Origin: Halomonas sp. BDJS001
GTDB taxonomy: Bacteria; Pseudomonadota; Gammaproteobacteria; Pseudomonadales; Halomonadaceae
Direction of reading: 5' to 3'
DNA length: 64,000 bases
Assembly (NCBI RefSeq): GCF_026104355.1
Contig: NZ_CP110535.1
Coordinates: forward strand, 2,666,001 to 2,730,000
Made by a program: the position numbers and the translations under genes. Shown here piece by piece: positions 56,880-64,000 of this stretch. Every line of letters starts with the position of its first letter. Position 1 is the first letter of the stretch. The notes beneath the pieces are model-generated. The model did no database searches. It had not been told where the DNA came from and saw only the letters and a program-made list of their open reading frames with translations.

Positions 56880-57950
56880 TTAGTGATTAGGTGTCACGAT
56901 GATTTTCACCTGGGCTTTGTCGCTTAGCAGCGCCTCAAAACCCTCTTCCACGATATCTGCCAATGGAATGCGCTGGGTGACCATATCTTCGGCGCGGAAA
57001 TAGCCCCGCTGCATCAGTGCCATCACCGCTGGGTACACATGGCGATAGGCGATAATGCCCTTCATGGTGCGTTCTTTGATGACGAGGTCGTTAGGCTGAA
57101 AGCTGGCCTCGCCTTCCCAGATACTCACCACCACCACTTCGCCGCCTTCGTGGGTGCTGTGTAGCGCCTGATTCAGTACAGCAGGAATGCCGGTCACTTC
57201 AAACGCCACGTCCACGCCGCCACCGCTCAGTGATTGAATCTTTGCCACCGCGTCCTCCTGCTGCGGATCAACCGCCATGGCTCCCAATGCTTCGGCCTTG
57301 GCTTTGCGAGAAGGCGCGACCTCGACGGCATAAATTTTAGCAGCCCCGGCGGCCTTAAGCGCTTCAATAGTCATCAGCCCAATGGGCCCTGCACCGAATA
57401 CTGCTGCGCTATCACCGGCTTTCAAGCAGCTTTGACGCACCGCATGCAGAGCGACCGCCGCGGGCTCTACCAAAGCGCCTTGTTCGTAGCTCAGCTCATC
57501 CGGCAGCTTATGCACCATGTGTTCCCCCATCACGGTGAACGCCGAGAAGCCACCACCACCGCCGGAGAGGCCGTGAAAACCCAGCAAGGGCGTTAGGTTA
57601 TAGCGCTCCATTTGGTAGGCACCATCCTTATTGGGCGAGAGAATCGGTTCAATCGCCACACGGTCACCCACTTTCACTCGCGTGACCTTATCGCCGACCT
57701 CGACCACCTCCCCGGCAAATTCGTGGCCCATAATGATCGGCGCCTGCTCGCCGCTGATCGGGTGCGGCTTACCTACAGGAATAAAAATAGGCCCGGCGGC
57801 ATACTCGTGCAGATCACTGCCGCAAATGCCACAGGCAGCCACTTTCACCTTCACTTCATGGGGGTCGCTGATAGTGGGAACCGACACTTGCTCGACGCGA
57901 ATATCTCTTGCTGCGTACCAAACCGCTGCCTGCATGCTTAACTGATTCAT
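56880..57950 (-). CDS. 2,3-butanediol dehydrogenase-type zinc alcohol dehydrogenase
   Basis: A 356-residue medium-chain dehydrogenase. The catalytic zinc site is CGICGSDLHEY plus GHEFAGEV, and the NAD site is AVFGAGPIGLM. Where most medium-chain enzymes have four structural-zinc cysteines, this one has EPILSPNKDGAYQMERYN, without cysteine; a cysteine-poor loop is also found in Bacillus-type BdhA, which supports the butanediol/acetoin branch. It probably interconverts a vicinal diol and its hydroxyketone. AAGGAAGGG precedes the ATG. It lies 16 bp after the monooxygenase gene, in one operon under the sigma-54 promoter. Confidence 0.88.
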   Translation of the reverse strand: MNQLSMQAAVWYAARDIRVEQVSVPTISDPHEVKVKVAACGICGSDLHEYAAGPIFIPVGKPHPISGEQAPIIMGHEFAGEVVEVGDKVTRVKVGDRVAIEPILSPNKDGAYQMERYNLTPLLGFHGLSGGGGGFSAFTVMGEHMVHKLPDELSYEQGALVEPAAVALHAVRQSCLKAGDSAAVFGAGPIGLMTIEALKAAGAAKIYAVEVAPSRKAKAEALGAMAVDPQQEDAVAKIQSLSGGGVDVAFEVTGIPAVLNQALHSTHEGGEVVVVSIWEGEASFQPNDLVIKERTMKGIIAYRHVYPAVMALMQRGYFRAEDMVTQRIPLADIVEEGFEALLSDKAQVKIIVTPNH

Positions 57951-57966
57951 GGGCTGCCCTTCCTTG

Positions 57967-59775
57967 TTACGACGTGTGGTGAACCGGCTGCAGACCGTAG
58001 ACAGGCGTTTCCAGCCCCTCCATTCGTGCTTTCAACTGCAGCGCCAAATAGTGTGAGTAGTGCCGCGACTGGTGAAGGTTGCCGCCATGGAACCACAGCG
58101 CCTCTTGCTGGGTGGGTTTCCACATATTGCGCAGCTCGCCCTCCCAAGGGCCGGGGTCTTTGGTGGTGTCGGAGCCCAGGCCCCAGCACTTGCCGACCTT
58201 ATCTGCCACCTCTTGGGAGATAAGCCGCGCCGCCCAGCCGTTCATGGAGCCATAGCCAGTGGCATAAACGATCAAATCTGCATCCAGCTCACTGCCATCG
58301 GTGAGTGTGATGGAGTGCGGGTTGATACGCTCGATCCCTACGCCGCTGCGCAGCTTGATATCGCCATTGGCAACCAGATCGCAGGCGCCCACATCGATGT
58401 AGTAACCCGAGCCCCGGCGCAGATACTTCAAGAACAGGCCAGAGTCGTCATCACCAAAATCGAGCATAAAGCCCGCATCTTCGAGTTTCTGATAGAACTC
58501 GGCGTCGCGCTGTTTGATCGTCTCAAACGCCGGGCGTTGGAAGTCTGGCAGCACCTTATAGGGGATCGAAGCAAAAATCAGATCAGCCTTGTCATGGGTC
58601 AAGCCACTGGCCACCGCCTCTTCGGAGTAGAGTGGCCCCAACACCTCTTCCATCAACGAATCAGACTTCACAATATGCGTCGACGAGCGCTGTAACATGG
58701 TCACATCGGCATCGTGCTCCCAGAGCGCCGCGGCAATATCGTGCGCAGAGTTATTGGAGCCTACAATCACACACTTCTTGCCAGCATAAGCATCCGGCCC
58801 CGGATGCTGGCTGGAGTGCTGCTGCTCGCCTGCAAAGCTTTCCGCCCCTGGGAATTGCGGCACATTGGGCATACCCGACATCCCGGTGGCCATCACCAGT
58901 TGCTTGGGCCGTAAAGTGATCGCTTCGCCGTTACGCTTGACGTTCACCACCCACTCCCCTGCGGCTTCGTCGAAGTGAGCATTCTGACACTCGGTGGCGC
59001 TCCAATAATTGAGCTCCATCACCTTTGTGTACATCTCCAGCCAATCGCCCACCTTGTCCTTGGGGGCAAACACCGGCCAGTTGTCTGGGAAAGGAATATA
59101 GGGAAGGTGGTCGTACCAGACTGGATCATGCAGGCAGAGCGACTTATAGCGCTTGCGCCAGGAGTCCCCTGCACGCTCGTTACGCTCGATAATAATGGTC
59201 GGCACGCCCATCTGCTTTAGTCGCGCGCCCAAACCAATACCGCCCTGGCCGCCGCCAATAATCACGCAGTAAGGCTGCTGCGCGTAACCAAGCTCCGCTT
59301 CTTCGCGCTGCCGTGCTTCCAGCCAGGTTTCACGCTGCTTATTGGCGCCGTGCTCAGCGCCTTTAGGACGGTGATGATTACGCGGTTCGGGGAAGTCATG
59401 CAGTGACTGCATCGTGGTGAGCAGCGTCCAGCATTTGCCGTCTTTAAGGCGCAAATAGCCTTTGCCGCTGGCGACCGCGGTCTCGAAGGTGAACCACGCC
59501 TCAGCAACATCGCCATTTTGGGTCGCTTCGCCCTCTAACTGCCAGTTAGAGGGGCGTGCGTTCTCCAAAGTGGCATTGAGCATGGCTTGAATCGCGTCTT
59601 TGCCCTCGCAGGTCTTTAAATTCCAGGTAAAGGTAAGAAAGTCGCGCCAGTAGCACTCGTCATTAAACAGGGCGAGTACCCCTTGGATATCCTGGGCCTG
59701 TAGCGCCTGATCAAAATCACTCAGCCAGCCTTGAACAGCAGCTGTGGCGGTTTGTTGGGCTTGTGTCTCTGACAT
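57967..59775 (-). CDS. Flavin-containing monooxygenase with N-terminal NTF2-like domain
   Basis: A 602-residue flavoprotein from ATG 59775 (GGAGT seven bases upstream). Residues 1-130 look like an NTF2/SnoaL-like alpha-beta cone (LSDFDQALQAQDIQGVLALF, CYWRDFLTF). Residues from about 165 carry an FAD Rossmann motif (CVIIGGGQGGIGLGARL) and a second nucleotide motif for NADPH (CVIVGSNNSAHDIA). The sequence between them, FAGEQQHSSQHPG, is a variant of the FxGxxxH monooxygenase fingerprint. It could be an N-hydroxylating, S-oxidising or Baeyer-Villiger enzyme. With the dehydrogenase next to it, a ketone or hydroxyketone substrate is an inference. Confidence 0.87.
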   Translation of the reverse strand: MSETQAQQTATAAVQGWLSDFDQALQAQDIQGVLALFNDECYWRDFLTFTWNLKTCEGKDAIQAMLNATLENARPSNWQLEGEATQNGDVAEAWFTFETAVASGKGYLRLKDGKCWTLLTTMQSLHDFPEPRNHHRPKGAEHGANKQRETWLEARQREEAELGYAQQPYCVIIGGGQGGIGLGARLKQMGVPTIIIERNERAGDSWRKRYKSLCLHDPVWYDHLPYIPFPDNWPVFAPKDKVGDWLEMYTKVMELNYWSATECQNAHFDEAAGEWVVNVKRNGEAITLRPKQLVMATGMSGMPNVPQFPGAESFAGEQQHSSQHPGPDAYAGKKCVIVGSNNSAHDIAAALWEHDADVTMLQRSSTHIVKSDSLMEEVLGPLYSEEAVASGLTHDKADLIFASIPYKVLPDFQRPAFETIKQRDAEFYQKLEDAGFMLDFGDDDSGLFLKYLRRGSGYYIDVGACDLVANGDIKLRSGVGIERINPHSITLTDGSELDADLIVYATGYGSMNGWAARLISQEVADKVGKCWGLGSDTTKDPGPWEGELRNMWKPTQQEALWFHGGNLHQSRHYSHYLALQLKARMEGLETPVYGLQPVHHTS

Positions 59776-59831
59776 AGCGGGTACTCCATGCAGGTTTGTT
59801 ATTGTTGACTGTCGTATGACACTCAACCCTA

Positions 59832-59847
59832 AGCACCCGCTATGCCA
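59832..59847 (-). promoter_or_regulatory. Sigma-54 (-24/-12) promoter of the monooxygenase operon
   Basis: On the minus strand TGGCATAGCGGGTGCT matches the consensus TGGCAYRNNNNTTGCW with one mismatch, including the essential GG and GC with correct spacing. Transcription would start near 59820, about 45 bases before the ATG. Confidence 0.8.
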
Positions 59848-59865
59848 ATCACTTAAAAAAAACCT

Positions 59866-59878
59866 CAAGATATTGATA
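59866..59878 (-). promoter_or_regulatory. IHF-binding site
   Basis: Minus strand TATCAATATCTTG is an exact match to WATCAANNNNTTR and is flanked by A-tracts. It lies between the activator sites and the sigma-54 promoter, the place where IHF bends DNA in such promoters. Confidence 0.65.
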
Positions 59879-59928
59879 AATATAAATAAAAAAACAAAAA
59901 AACGTTAGCAATTGAGCGTTATGTAGAG

Positions 59929-59973
59929 CGTACACCTGTCACACTGTTTACACTCTGGCGTTACAGGTGTAAC
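59929..59973 (-). promoter_or_regulatory. Two palindromic activator sites (UAS)
   Basis: GTTACAGGTGTAAC at 59960-59973 is a perfect palindrome of GTTACA half-sites separated by two bases. CGTACACCTGTCAC at 59929-59942 matches its reverse complement at 11 of 14 positions. The centres are 31 bp apart, about three turns of DNA. They lie roughly 115 and 145 bases upstream of the predicted start, as expected for a sigma-54 activator. Confidence 0.7.
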
Positions 59974-60001
59974 ACACGACTAACGGCGTAATGGCACGTC
60001 G

Positions 60002-60029
60002 TTGACACCCACGCCAGAGCGCATAGGCT
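60002..60029 (+). promoter_or_regulatory. Candidate sigma-70 promoter of the activator gene
   Basis: TTGACA and TAGGCT with a 16-base spacer. They would start transcription near 60036, before ATG 60066. They are close enough to the activator sites for autoregulation. Confidence 0.4.
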
Positions 60030-60065
60030 GGAAGGACAATAACAAGCCCCAGGGTGAACCACGCC

Positions 60066-62048
60066 ATGCCCACTCAATCGCCTCTACCTGCACGGCTGCA
60101 ATCCGTGCAGCGTCAACATATCGAACATGTTTTCCAGCTCGGCGAAGGCTTGGACGTTCCGCAGCTACCGGCGCAAGCAACCATCCGGCGCTCCTGGCTG
60201 CGCTGCCTAAACGAGTACCAGCTCGACCCCACCCGGCCTCGCCCTGCCCGCGTCGTACCGCAGCAGACCCTGATTGAGCACCGTGAGTCTGTCGATGAGC
60301 TTTTGCACGTAGCACGCGCAGGGGTTGACCAGCTCTATCAACAAATCGCCCAACTAGGCTATGTACTGCTGCTCACCGACCACCGCGGCATTACCGTCGA
60401 GTTTCGCGGCGACCCTAACCAAGACCAGCAACTGCGCAGAGCAGGCCTCTACCTGGGGGCCGATTGGGATGAACGCTTTGCGGGTACTTGTGCCGTGGGC
60501 ACTTGCCTATACGATCGCCAGGCGATTATCTGCCACCGCCAGGAGCACTTCGACGCCTCGCATATTTCGCTCACCTGCACCGCCGCACCTATCGCTGACC
60601 CTCAGGGCAATGTCATAGCGGTGCTGGATATCTCCGCGCTGCAATCACCTACTCAGCATGAGAGCCAAAATTTTAGCCTCTCGCTGGTAACGCTCTACGC
60701 GCGCATGATTGAGGATGCTTATTTTCTGCAGCGCTACCGCGACTGCCTGATGGTGCGCCTGGATACCTCGCGGGAGTTTGTGCACGTTAACGGACGGGGG
60801 CTCATCGCCATTGAGGAGAACGGACAAGTGATTGCTGCCAACGCAGTGGGTCGTGACTTGATCGCCGAGCACCAGCGACGCTGGCCACCCTGGTCGCTAG
60901 ACCCTACGCCCATGCTAGGAGAATTATTCGAGTGCGATATCGCCGATGTGCTTAGCATCAACAGCGCCACCGACGATCAACTGCGTGCTTTTCGCGCCAG
61001 AGTCGACAACACCATTTACTTTATTAGCCTGCTGGAGCCGCGCCGCCCTCGAGCTACTCAGCAAGCGCATTCGCTCCCTTCCAGCCTCCCTGGGCCATTG
61101 GCACGTTTAGGCGCCGACGACCCCGCCATGCGCAAAGTCCAGAAGCTGGCCGAACGACTGCGCAACGAAGCCAGCGTTAATGTGCTGATTAGTGGAGAAA
61201 CCGGCACCGGCAAAGAGGTGGTTGCCCGAGCACTACATGACAGCGGCCACCGCTCCAAAGGGCCCTTTATCGCGGTGAACTGCGCCGCTATCCCCGAAGC
61301 GCTGATCGAAAGCGAGCTGTTTGGTTACGAGCCCGGCGCCTTTACCGGCGGGCGCGCCAAAGGCATGCGCGGTCTAATCCCCCAAGCCCATGGCGGCACG
61401 CTATTTCTGGATGAAATAGGCGATATGCCGCTGGCGCTGCAAACCCGACTGCTACGTGTGCTGGCGGAACGAGAAGTGATGCCTCTTGGGGCCAATAAGC
61501 CTGAAAAGGTTGATATCCGGGTGATTACCGCCACTCATCGCAATATCGATGCGATGATCCAGCAAGGTGAGTTCCGCGAAGATCTCTATTACCGCCTTAA
61601 CGGGGCCCAACTGCGCCTGCCCGCGCTACGCGACCGCGCCGATAAGCTCTACGTTATCCGCCGCGTATTTGACGACATCATTAAAGAGCGCGCCGCCAGC
61701 CAATCACCGCGCCTGCGCGCCGATGCCATCAGTGCCCTACTCGCTTACGCCTGGCCCGGTAATATTCGTCAGCTAAAGAATGCGCTGGCCTTTGCACTGG
61801 CCACCTCAGAAAACGAAGAAATCACCGTTCATGACTTACCCGAGCAGTGCCTAAGCCAACGCATCACGCGGCAGGCAACTCCCCTGCCTGCAGACGCTGG
61901 TAGCGACAGCGATCACACACTGTTGGAAATGCTCAAGGAGCAGCACTGGAACGTTAGCGCCGTGGCTCGCGCTCTCGGGGTTTCAAGGCCCACGATATAC
62001 CGGCAAATGCGGCGCCAGGGCATAGTGCCGCCGAATTGGCAGGGGTGA
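60066..62048 (+). CDS. AcoR-type sigma-54-dependent transcriptional activator
   Basis: A 660-residue enhancer-binding protein. An N-terminal GAF-type sensor (about residues 60-215) is followed by a PAS-like region (about 235-320). The AAA+ domain has Walker A GETGTGKEVVARAL, a GAFTGG loop instead of the usual GAFTGA, and the Walker B-containing GGTLFLDEIGDM. The C-terminus is a Fis-type helix-turn-helix (NVSAVARALGVSRPTIYRQM). It has the layout of AcoR, the acetoin-responsive activator, and of related diol, ketone and alcohol regulators. It is divergent from the monooxygenase operon, whose control region has matching sites. ATG 60066 is chosen because AGGGTGA lies eight bases before it; GTG 60054 is possible. 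Confidence 0.9.
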   Translation: MPTQSPLPARLQSVQRQHIEHVFQLGEGLDVPQLPAQATIRRSWLRCLNEYQLDPTRPRPARVVPQQTLIEHRESVDELLHVARAGVDQLYQQIAQLGYVLLLTDHRGITVEFRGDPNQDQQLRRAGLYLGADWDERFAGTCAVGTCLYDRQAIICHRQEHFDASHISLTCTAAPIADPQGNVIAVLDISALQSPTQHESQNFSLSLVTLYARMIEDAYFLQRYRDCLMVRLDTSREFVHVNGRGLIAIEENGQVIAANAVGRDLIAEHQRRWPPWSLDPTPMLGELFECDIADVLSINSATDDQLRAFRARVDNTIYFISLLEPRRPRATQQAHSLPSSLPGPLARLGADDPAMRKVQKLAERLRNEASVNVLISGETGTGKEVVARALHDSGHRSKGPFIAVNCAAIPEALIESELFGYEPGAFTGGRAKGMRGLIPQAHGGTLFLDEIGDMPLALQTRLLRVLAEREVMPLGANKPEKVDIRVITATHRNIDAMIQQGEFREDLYYRLNGAQLRLPALRDRADKLYVIRRVFDDIIKERAASQSPRLRADAISALLAYAWPGNIRQLKNALAFALATSENEEITVHDLPEQCLSQRITRQATPLPADAGSDSDHTLLEMLKEQHWNVSAVARALGVSRPTIYRQMRRQGIVPPNWQG

Positions 62049-62125
62049 TAAAAAGCTACTTCAGGGCTGTTGATTTGGAAATAACTGCAACATATCTTGA
62101 GAACACGGTGCGAGGGCAGGTTGAA

Positions 62126-62219
62126 GCGAGGGTCTTTCGCCATGGATGGCGAAAGTAGCGCCCACGGATGGGTTAACAGCGCCCTCGCGGAAACCTGCAC
62201 TCGGCACAGTGTTGTGCAG
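62126..62219. repeat. Structured repeat-like element before moxR
   Basis: Nested inverted repeats. An outer stem GCGAGGG (62126-62132) pairs with CCCTCGC (62182-62188). Inside are a 10-bp perfect hairpin CTTTCGCCAT / ATGGCGAAAG (62134-62155) and a small CCCA / TGGG hairpin (62161-62172). After it comes CTGCAC / GTGCAG (62195-62219). The layout resembles interspersed REP-type elements of gammaproteobacteria; only one copy is in this window. It has no clear T-run, so it is not a plain terminator. Confidence 0.55.
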
Positions 62220-62326
62220 AATGCCAGCTATCACTACCTCTTGGCCTTGAGGGTGACCCTCACGTACACTTGTTTGAATCCGTTTATCCTTTTATAAACC
62301 CGCTTTCGACAAGCCGAGGCCCTCCC

Positions 62327-63181
62327 ATGGCGTTTGAATCCACCTCTTCCTACATCGCAACCGATGCGCTCAAGCAGGCGGTGAATGCTGCCGTGGTGCT
62401 TGAGCGGCCGCTATTGATCAAAGGCGAGCCGGGTACCGGCAAAACCCTGCTGGCTGAAGAGTTAGCCGAGTCTCTCGATACCCAGCTGATTACCTGGCAT
62501 ATCAAATCCAGCACCAAGGCGGCCCAGGGTTTATACGAGTACGATGCTGTCAGCCGTCTGCGTGACTCTCAGCTTGGCGTTGAAGGCGTGGAAAACGTCG
62601 CCAACTACATCAAGCCCGGCAAGCTGTGGGAAGCGTTTACCGCCAATCAACGGGTGGTGCTACTGATCGACGAGATCGACAAGGCCGATATCGAATTTCC
62701 CAACGATCTGCTCCAAGAGCTGGATCGTATGGAGTTTCACGTTTACGAAACCGGCGAAACCATTCGTGCCGAACAGCGCCCGATCATCGTAATCACCTCG
62801 AACAACGAAAAAGAGCTACCGGATGCCTTCCTGCGCCGCTGCTTTTTCCACTATATCGAGTTCCCTGACCGGGAGACCATGCAGGCGATTGTCGATGTCC
62901 ACTTCCCGGATATAGCCCCCCGGCTGGTCAGCGAGGCCTTAGAGGTATTTTTCGAGCTACGTAAAGCGCCAGGCCTGAAGAAAAAACCGTCTACGTCTGA
63001 ATTAGTCGACTGGCTCAAGCTACTGATGGCTGACAATATTGCTCAAGAAGCGCTCTACAACCGCGACCCGGCCAAAGCGCTGCCGCCCATGGCGGGTGCC
63101 TTGGTCAAAAACGAGCAGGACACTCAACTGCTGGAACGCCTGGCGTTTATGATCCGTCGCCAGAAAGGCACAGGCCGCTAA
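62327..63181 (+). CDS. MoxR-family AAA+ ATPase
   Basis: A 284-residue AAA+ protein from ATG 62327 (GAGG upstream). Walker A is GEPGTGKTLLAEEL and Walker B is VVLLIDEIDKAD. The sensor 1 region is IVITSNNEKELPDAFLRRC, typical of MoxR proteins. MoxR ATPases act as chaperones that activate a metallo- or VWA-domain partner, and a VWA gene follows three bases later. Which target enzyme the pair serves is not shown in the window. Confidence 0.93.
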   Translation: MAFESTSSYIATDALKQAVNAAVVLERPLLIKGEPGTGKTLLAEELAESLDTQLITWHIKSSTKAAQGLYEYDAVSRLRDSQLGVEGVENVANYIKPGKLWEAFTANQRVVLLIDEIDKADIEFPNDLLQELDRMEFHVYETGETIRAEQRPIIVITSNNEKELPDAFLRRCFFHYIEFPDRETMQAIVDVHFPDIAPRLVSEALEVFFELRKAPGLKKKPSTSELVDWLKLLMADNIAQEALYNRDPAKALPPMAGALVKNEQDTQLLERLAFMIRRQKGTGR

Positions 63182-63184
63182 GCC

Positions 63185-64000
63185 ATGTTTATCGGCCTAT
63201 TCGAAACACTAAAGCGAGCGGGTGTTCCAGTATCGCTTCGCGAGCTGTTAGATCTTCACGCCGTGTTGGAACGCGGTGTGGTGTTCGCCGACATGGAGGC
63301 CTTCTATCAGGTAGCGCGCACGGTGATGGTCAAGGATGAGCGCCACTTTGACCGCTTCGATCGTGCCTTTGCCGCTTGGTTTAAAGGCCTGGAGGATATG
63401 GATGCCGCCATTGAGGCGCTGATACCTGATGACTGGCTGCGCCGCGAGTTTGAGAAGCAGCTCACAGACGAAGAGAAAGCCAAAGTCGAATCCCTTGGCG
63501 GCCTCGAAGAGCTTATTGAGACGTTTAAAAAACGTCTGGAGGAGCAAAAAGAGCGCCACGCGGGCGGCAATAAATGGATTGGTACCGGCGGCACCAGCCC
63601 CTTTGGCGCCTACGGCTACAACCCGGAAGGTATTCGTATCGGCCAGGATGGCTCCCGCCACCGCCGTGCCACCAAGGTATGGGACGAGCGGCGTTTTCGT
63701 GACTACGACGACTCGCTGGAGCTGGGCACGCGTAATATTAAAATGGCGCTGCGCCGCCTGCGTAAGTTTGCCCGCCAGGGGGCGCTTGACGAGTTCGATG
63801 TGGATAGCACCATCCGCGAAACCGCCAAAGACGCCGGACTACTCAACGTACAGATGCGCCCAGAGCGTCATAATGCGGTGAAGGTGTTGCTGTTTTTGGA
63901 TGTGGGCGGCTCAATGGATGACCATATTCGCGTCTGTGAAGAGCTATTTTCGGCGGCCCGCTCCGAGTTCAAGCACCTGGAGCACTACTACTTTCACAAC
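63185..64000 (+). CDS. VWA-domain protein, CoxE-like (3'-truncated)
   Basis: The frame is open from ATG 63185 to the window end, giving 272 codons. It starts MFIGLFETLKRAGVPVSLRE. A helical, charged N-terminal half (to about 180) is followed by a von Willebrand A domain with a MIDAS-like DVGGSMDDH at residues 239-247, preceded by NAVKVLLFL. Proteins of this type pair with MoxR ATPases. DVGGS replaces the usual DxSxS, as seen in part of this family. The C-terminal rest of the VWA domain, with the other MIDAS residues, lies beyond the window. Confidence 0.9.
   Translation, partial: MFIGLFETLKRAGVPVSLRELLDLHAVLERGVVFADMEAFYQVARTVMVKDERHFDRFDRAFAAWFKGLEDMDAAIEALIPDDWLRREFEKQLTDEEKAKVESLGGLEELIETFKKRLEEQKERHAGGNKWIGTGGTSPFGAYGYNPEGIRIGQDGSRHRRATKVWDERRFRDYDDSLELGTRNIKMALRRLRKFARQGALDEFDVDSTIRETAKDAGLLNVQMRPERHNAVKVLLFLDVGGSMDDHIRVCEELFSAARSEFKHLEHYYFHN

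Noticed and set aside
59992-60007. TGGCACG followed by TTGAC as a sigma-54 promoter for the activator gene
   Set aside because: The -12 element has GA instead of the essential GC and the spacing is wrong by one; a sigma-70 pair nearby fits better.
62097-62297. 66-codon frame across the structured element before moxR
   Set aside because: It simply reads through the inverted repeats, has no ribosome site and overlaps the moxR leader.
1-64000. Search by eye for tRNA, rRNA, insertion sequences, integrases and phage genes
   Set aside because: No cloverleaf, rRNA-like stretch, transposase or integrase motif was recognised; a short RNA gene could still be missed without a computed scan.

Overview
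The window is a 64 kb piece of a gammaproteobacterial chromosome. Its gene content and order most resemble the Halomonadaceae (Halomonas/Vreelandella). The evidence is a complete Na+-NQR operon with its maturation factor, a gap-mfd-topA neighbourhood and a nadD-rsfS-rlmH-mrdA-rodA-mltB-rlpA-dacA-ybeD-lipB cluster arranged much as in Pseudomonas, and many acidic proteins as in moderate halophiles. The assignment is by recognition, not by a search. I see no rRNA, tRNA, CRISPR array, phage or insertion sequence; most of the window is core chromosome.

Layout. 0-5 kb: 3' end of holA, a PA2779/PA2778-type pair (small membrane protein plus C39-like lipoprotein peptidase), a membrane diguanylate cyclase preceded by a small coupled ORF, and sthA. 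5-12 kb (minus): nqrM, then nqrABCDEF. 12-24 kb: a long-form gap, mfd, two L,D-transpeptidases around an Lpp-type lipoprotein, a small helical protein, a DUF6586-like protein and topA. 24-27.9 kb: a DUF3141 PhaC-like protein with a Lys/Ala/Pro tail, divergent from a LysR regulator. 28-40 kb: lipoate synthesis, the cell-elongation/peptidoglycan cluster, ribosome maturation factors, nadD and a proA with two frameshifts. 40-47 kb: two overlapping membrane proteins with degenerate GGDEF modules, a DedA-PAP2 fusion, a LysE-type exporter, ubiX, mpl, a membrane-anchored glutaredoxin and a secreted hypothetical. 47.5-55.7 kb: a complete dipeptide ABC transporter, a LysR regulator and an Xaa-Pro dipeptidase. 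55.8-62 kb: OmpW, then a butanediol-type dehydrogenase and a flavin monooxygenase facing an AcoR-type sigma-54 activator. 62.3-64 kb: a MoxR ATPase and the start of a VWA protein.

How the genes work together. Na+-NQR and SthA handle NADH/NADPH and sodium energetics. The elongation cluster builds and trims the lateral wall; Mpl recycles murein peptides, and the two YkuD enzymes may attach Lpp or cross-link the wall. The dpp-pepQ island imports and cleaves peptides, including proline peptides. The most informative regulatory region is 59.78-60.07 kb. It reads as a full sigma-54 control region for the monooxygenase-dehydrogenase operon: paired palindromic activator sites, an exact IHF consensus and a -24/-12 promoter, with the activator gene divergent. 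Other leads are a c-di-GMP I-site kept in a GGDEF-dead membrane protein, a PhaC-like enzyme with a PhaF-like tail, and a structured repeat-like element before moxR. Three apparent frameshifts (proA twice, one L,D-transpeptidase) all sit beside short G/C runs and may be sequence errors.
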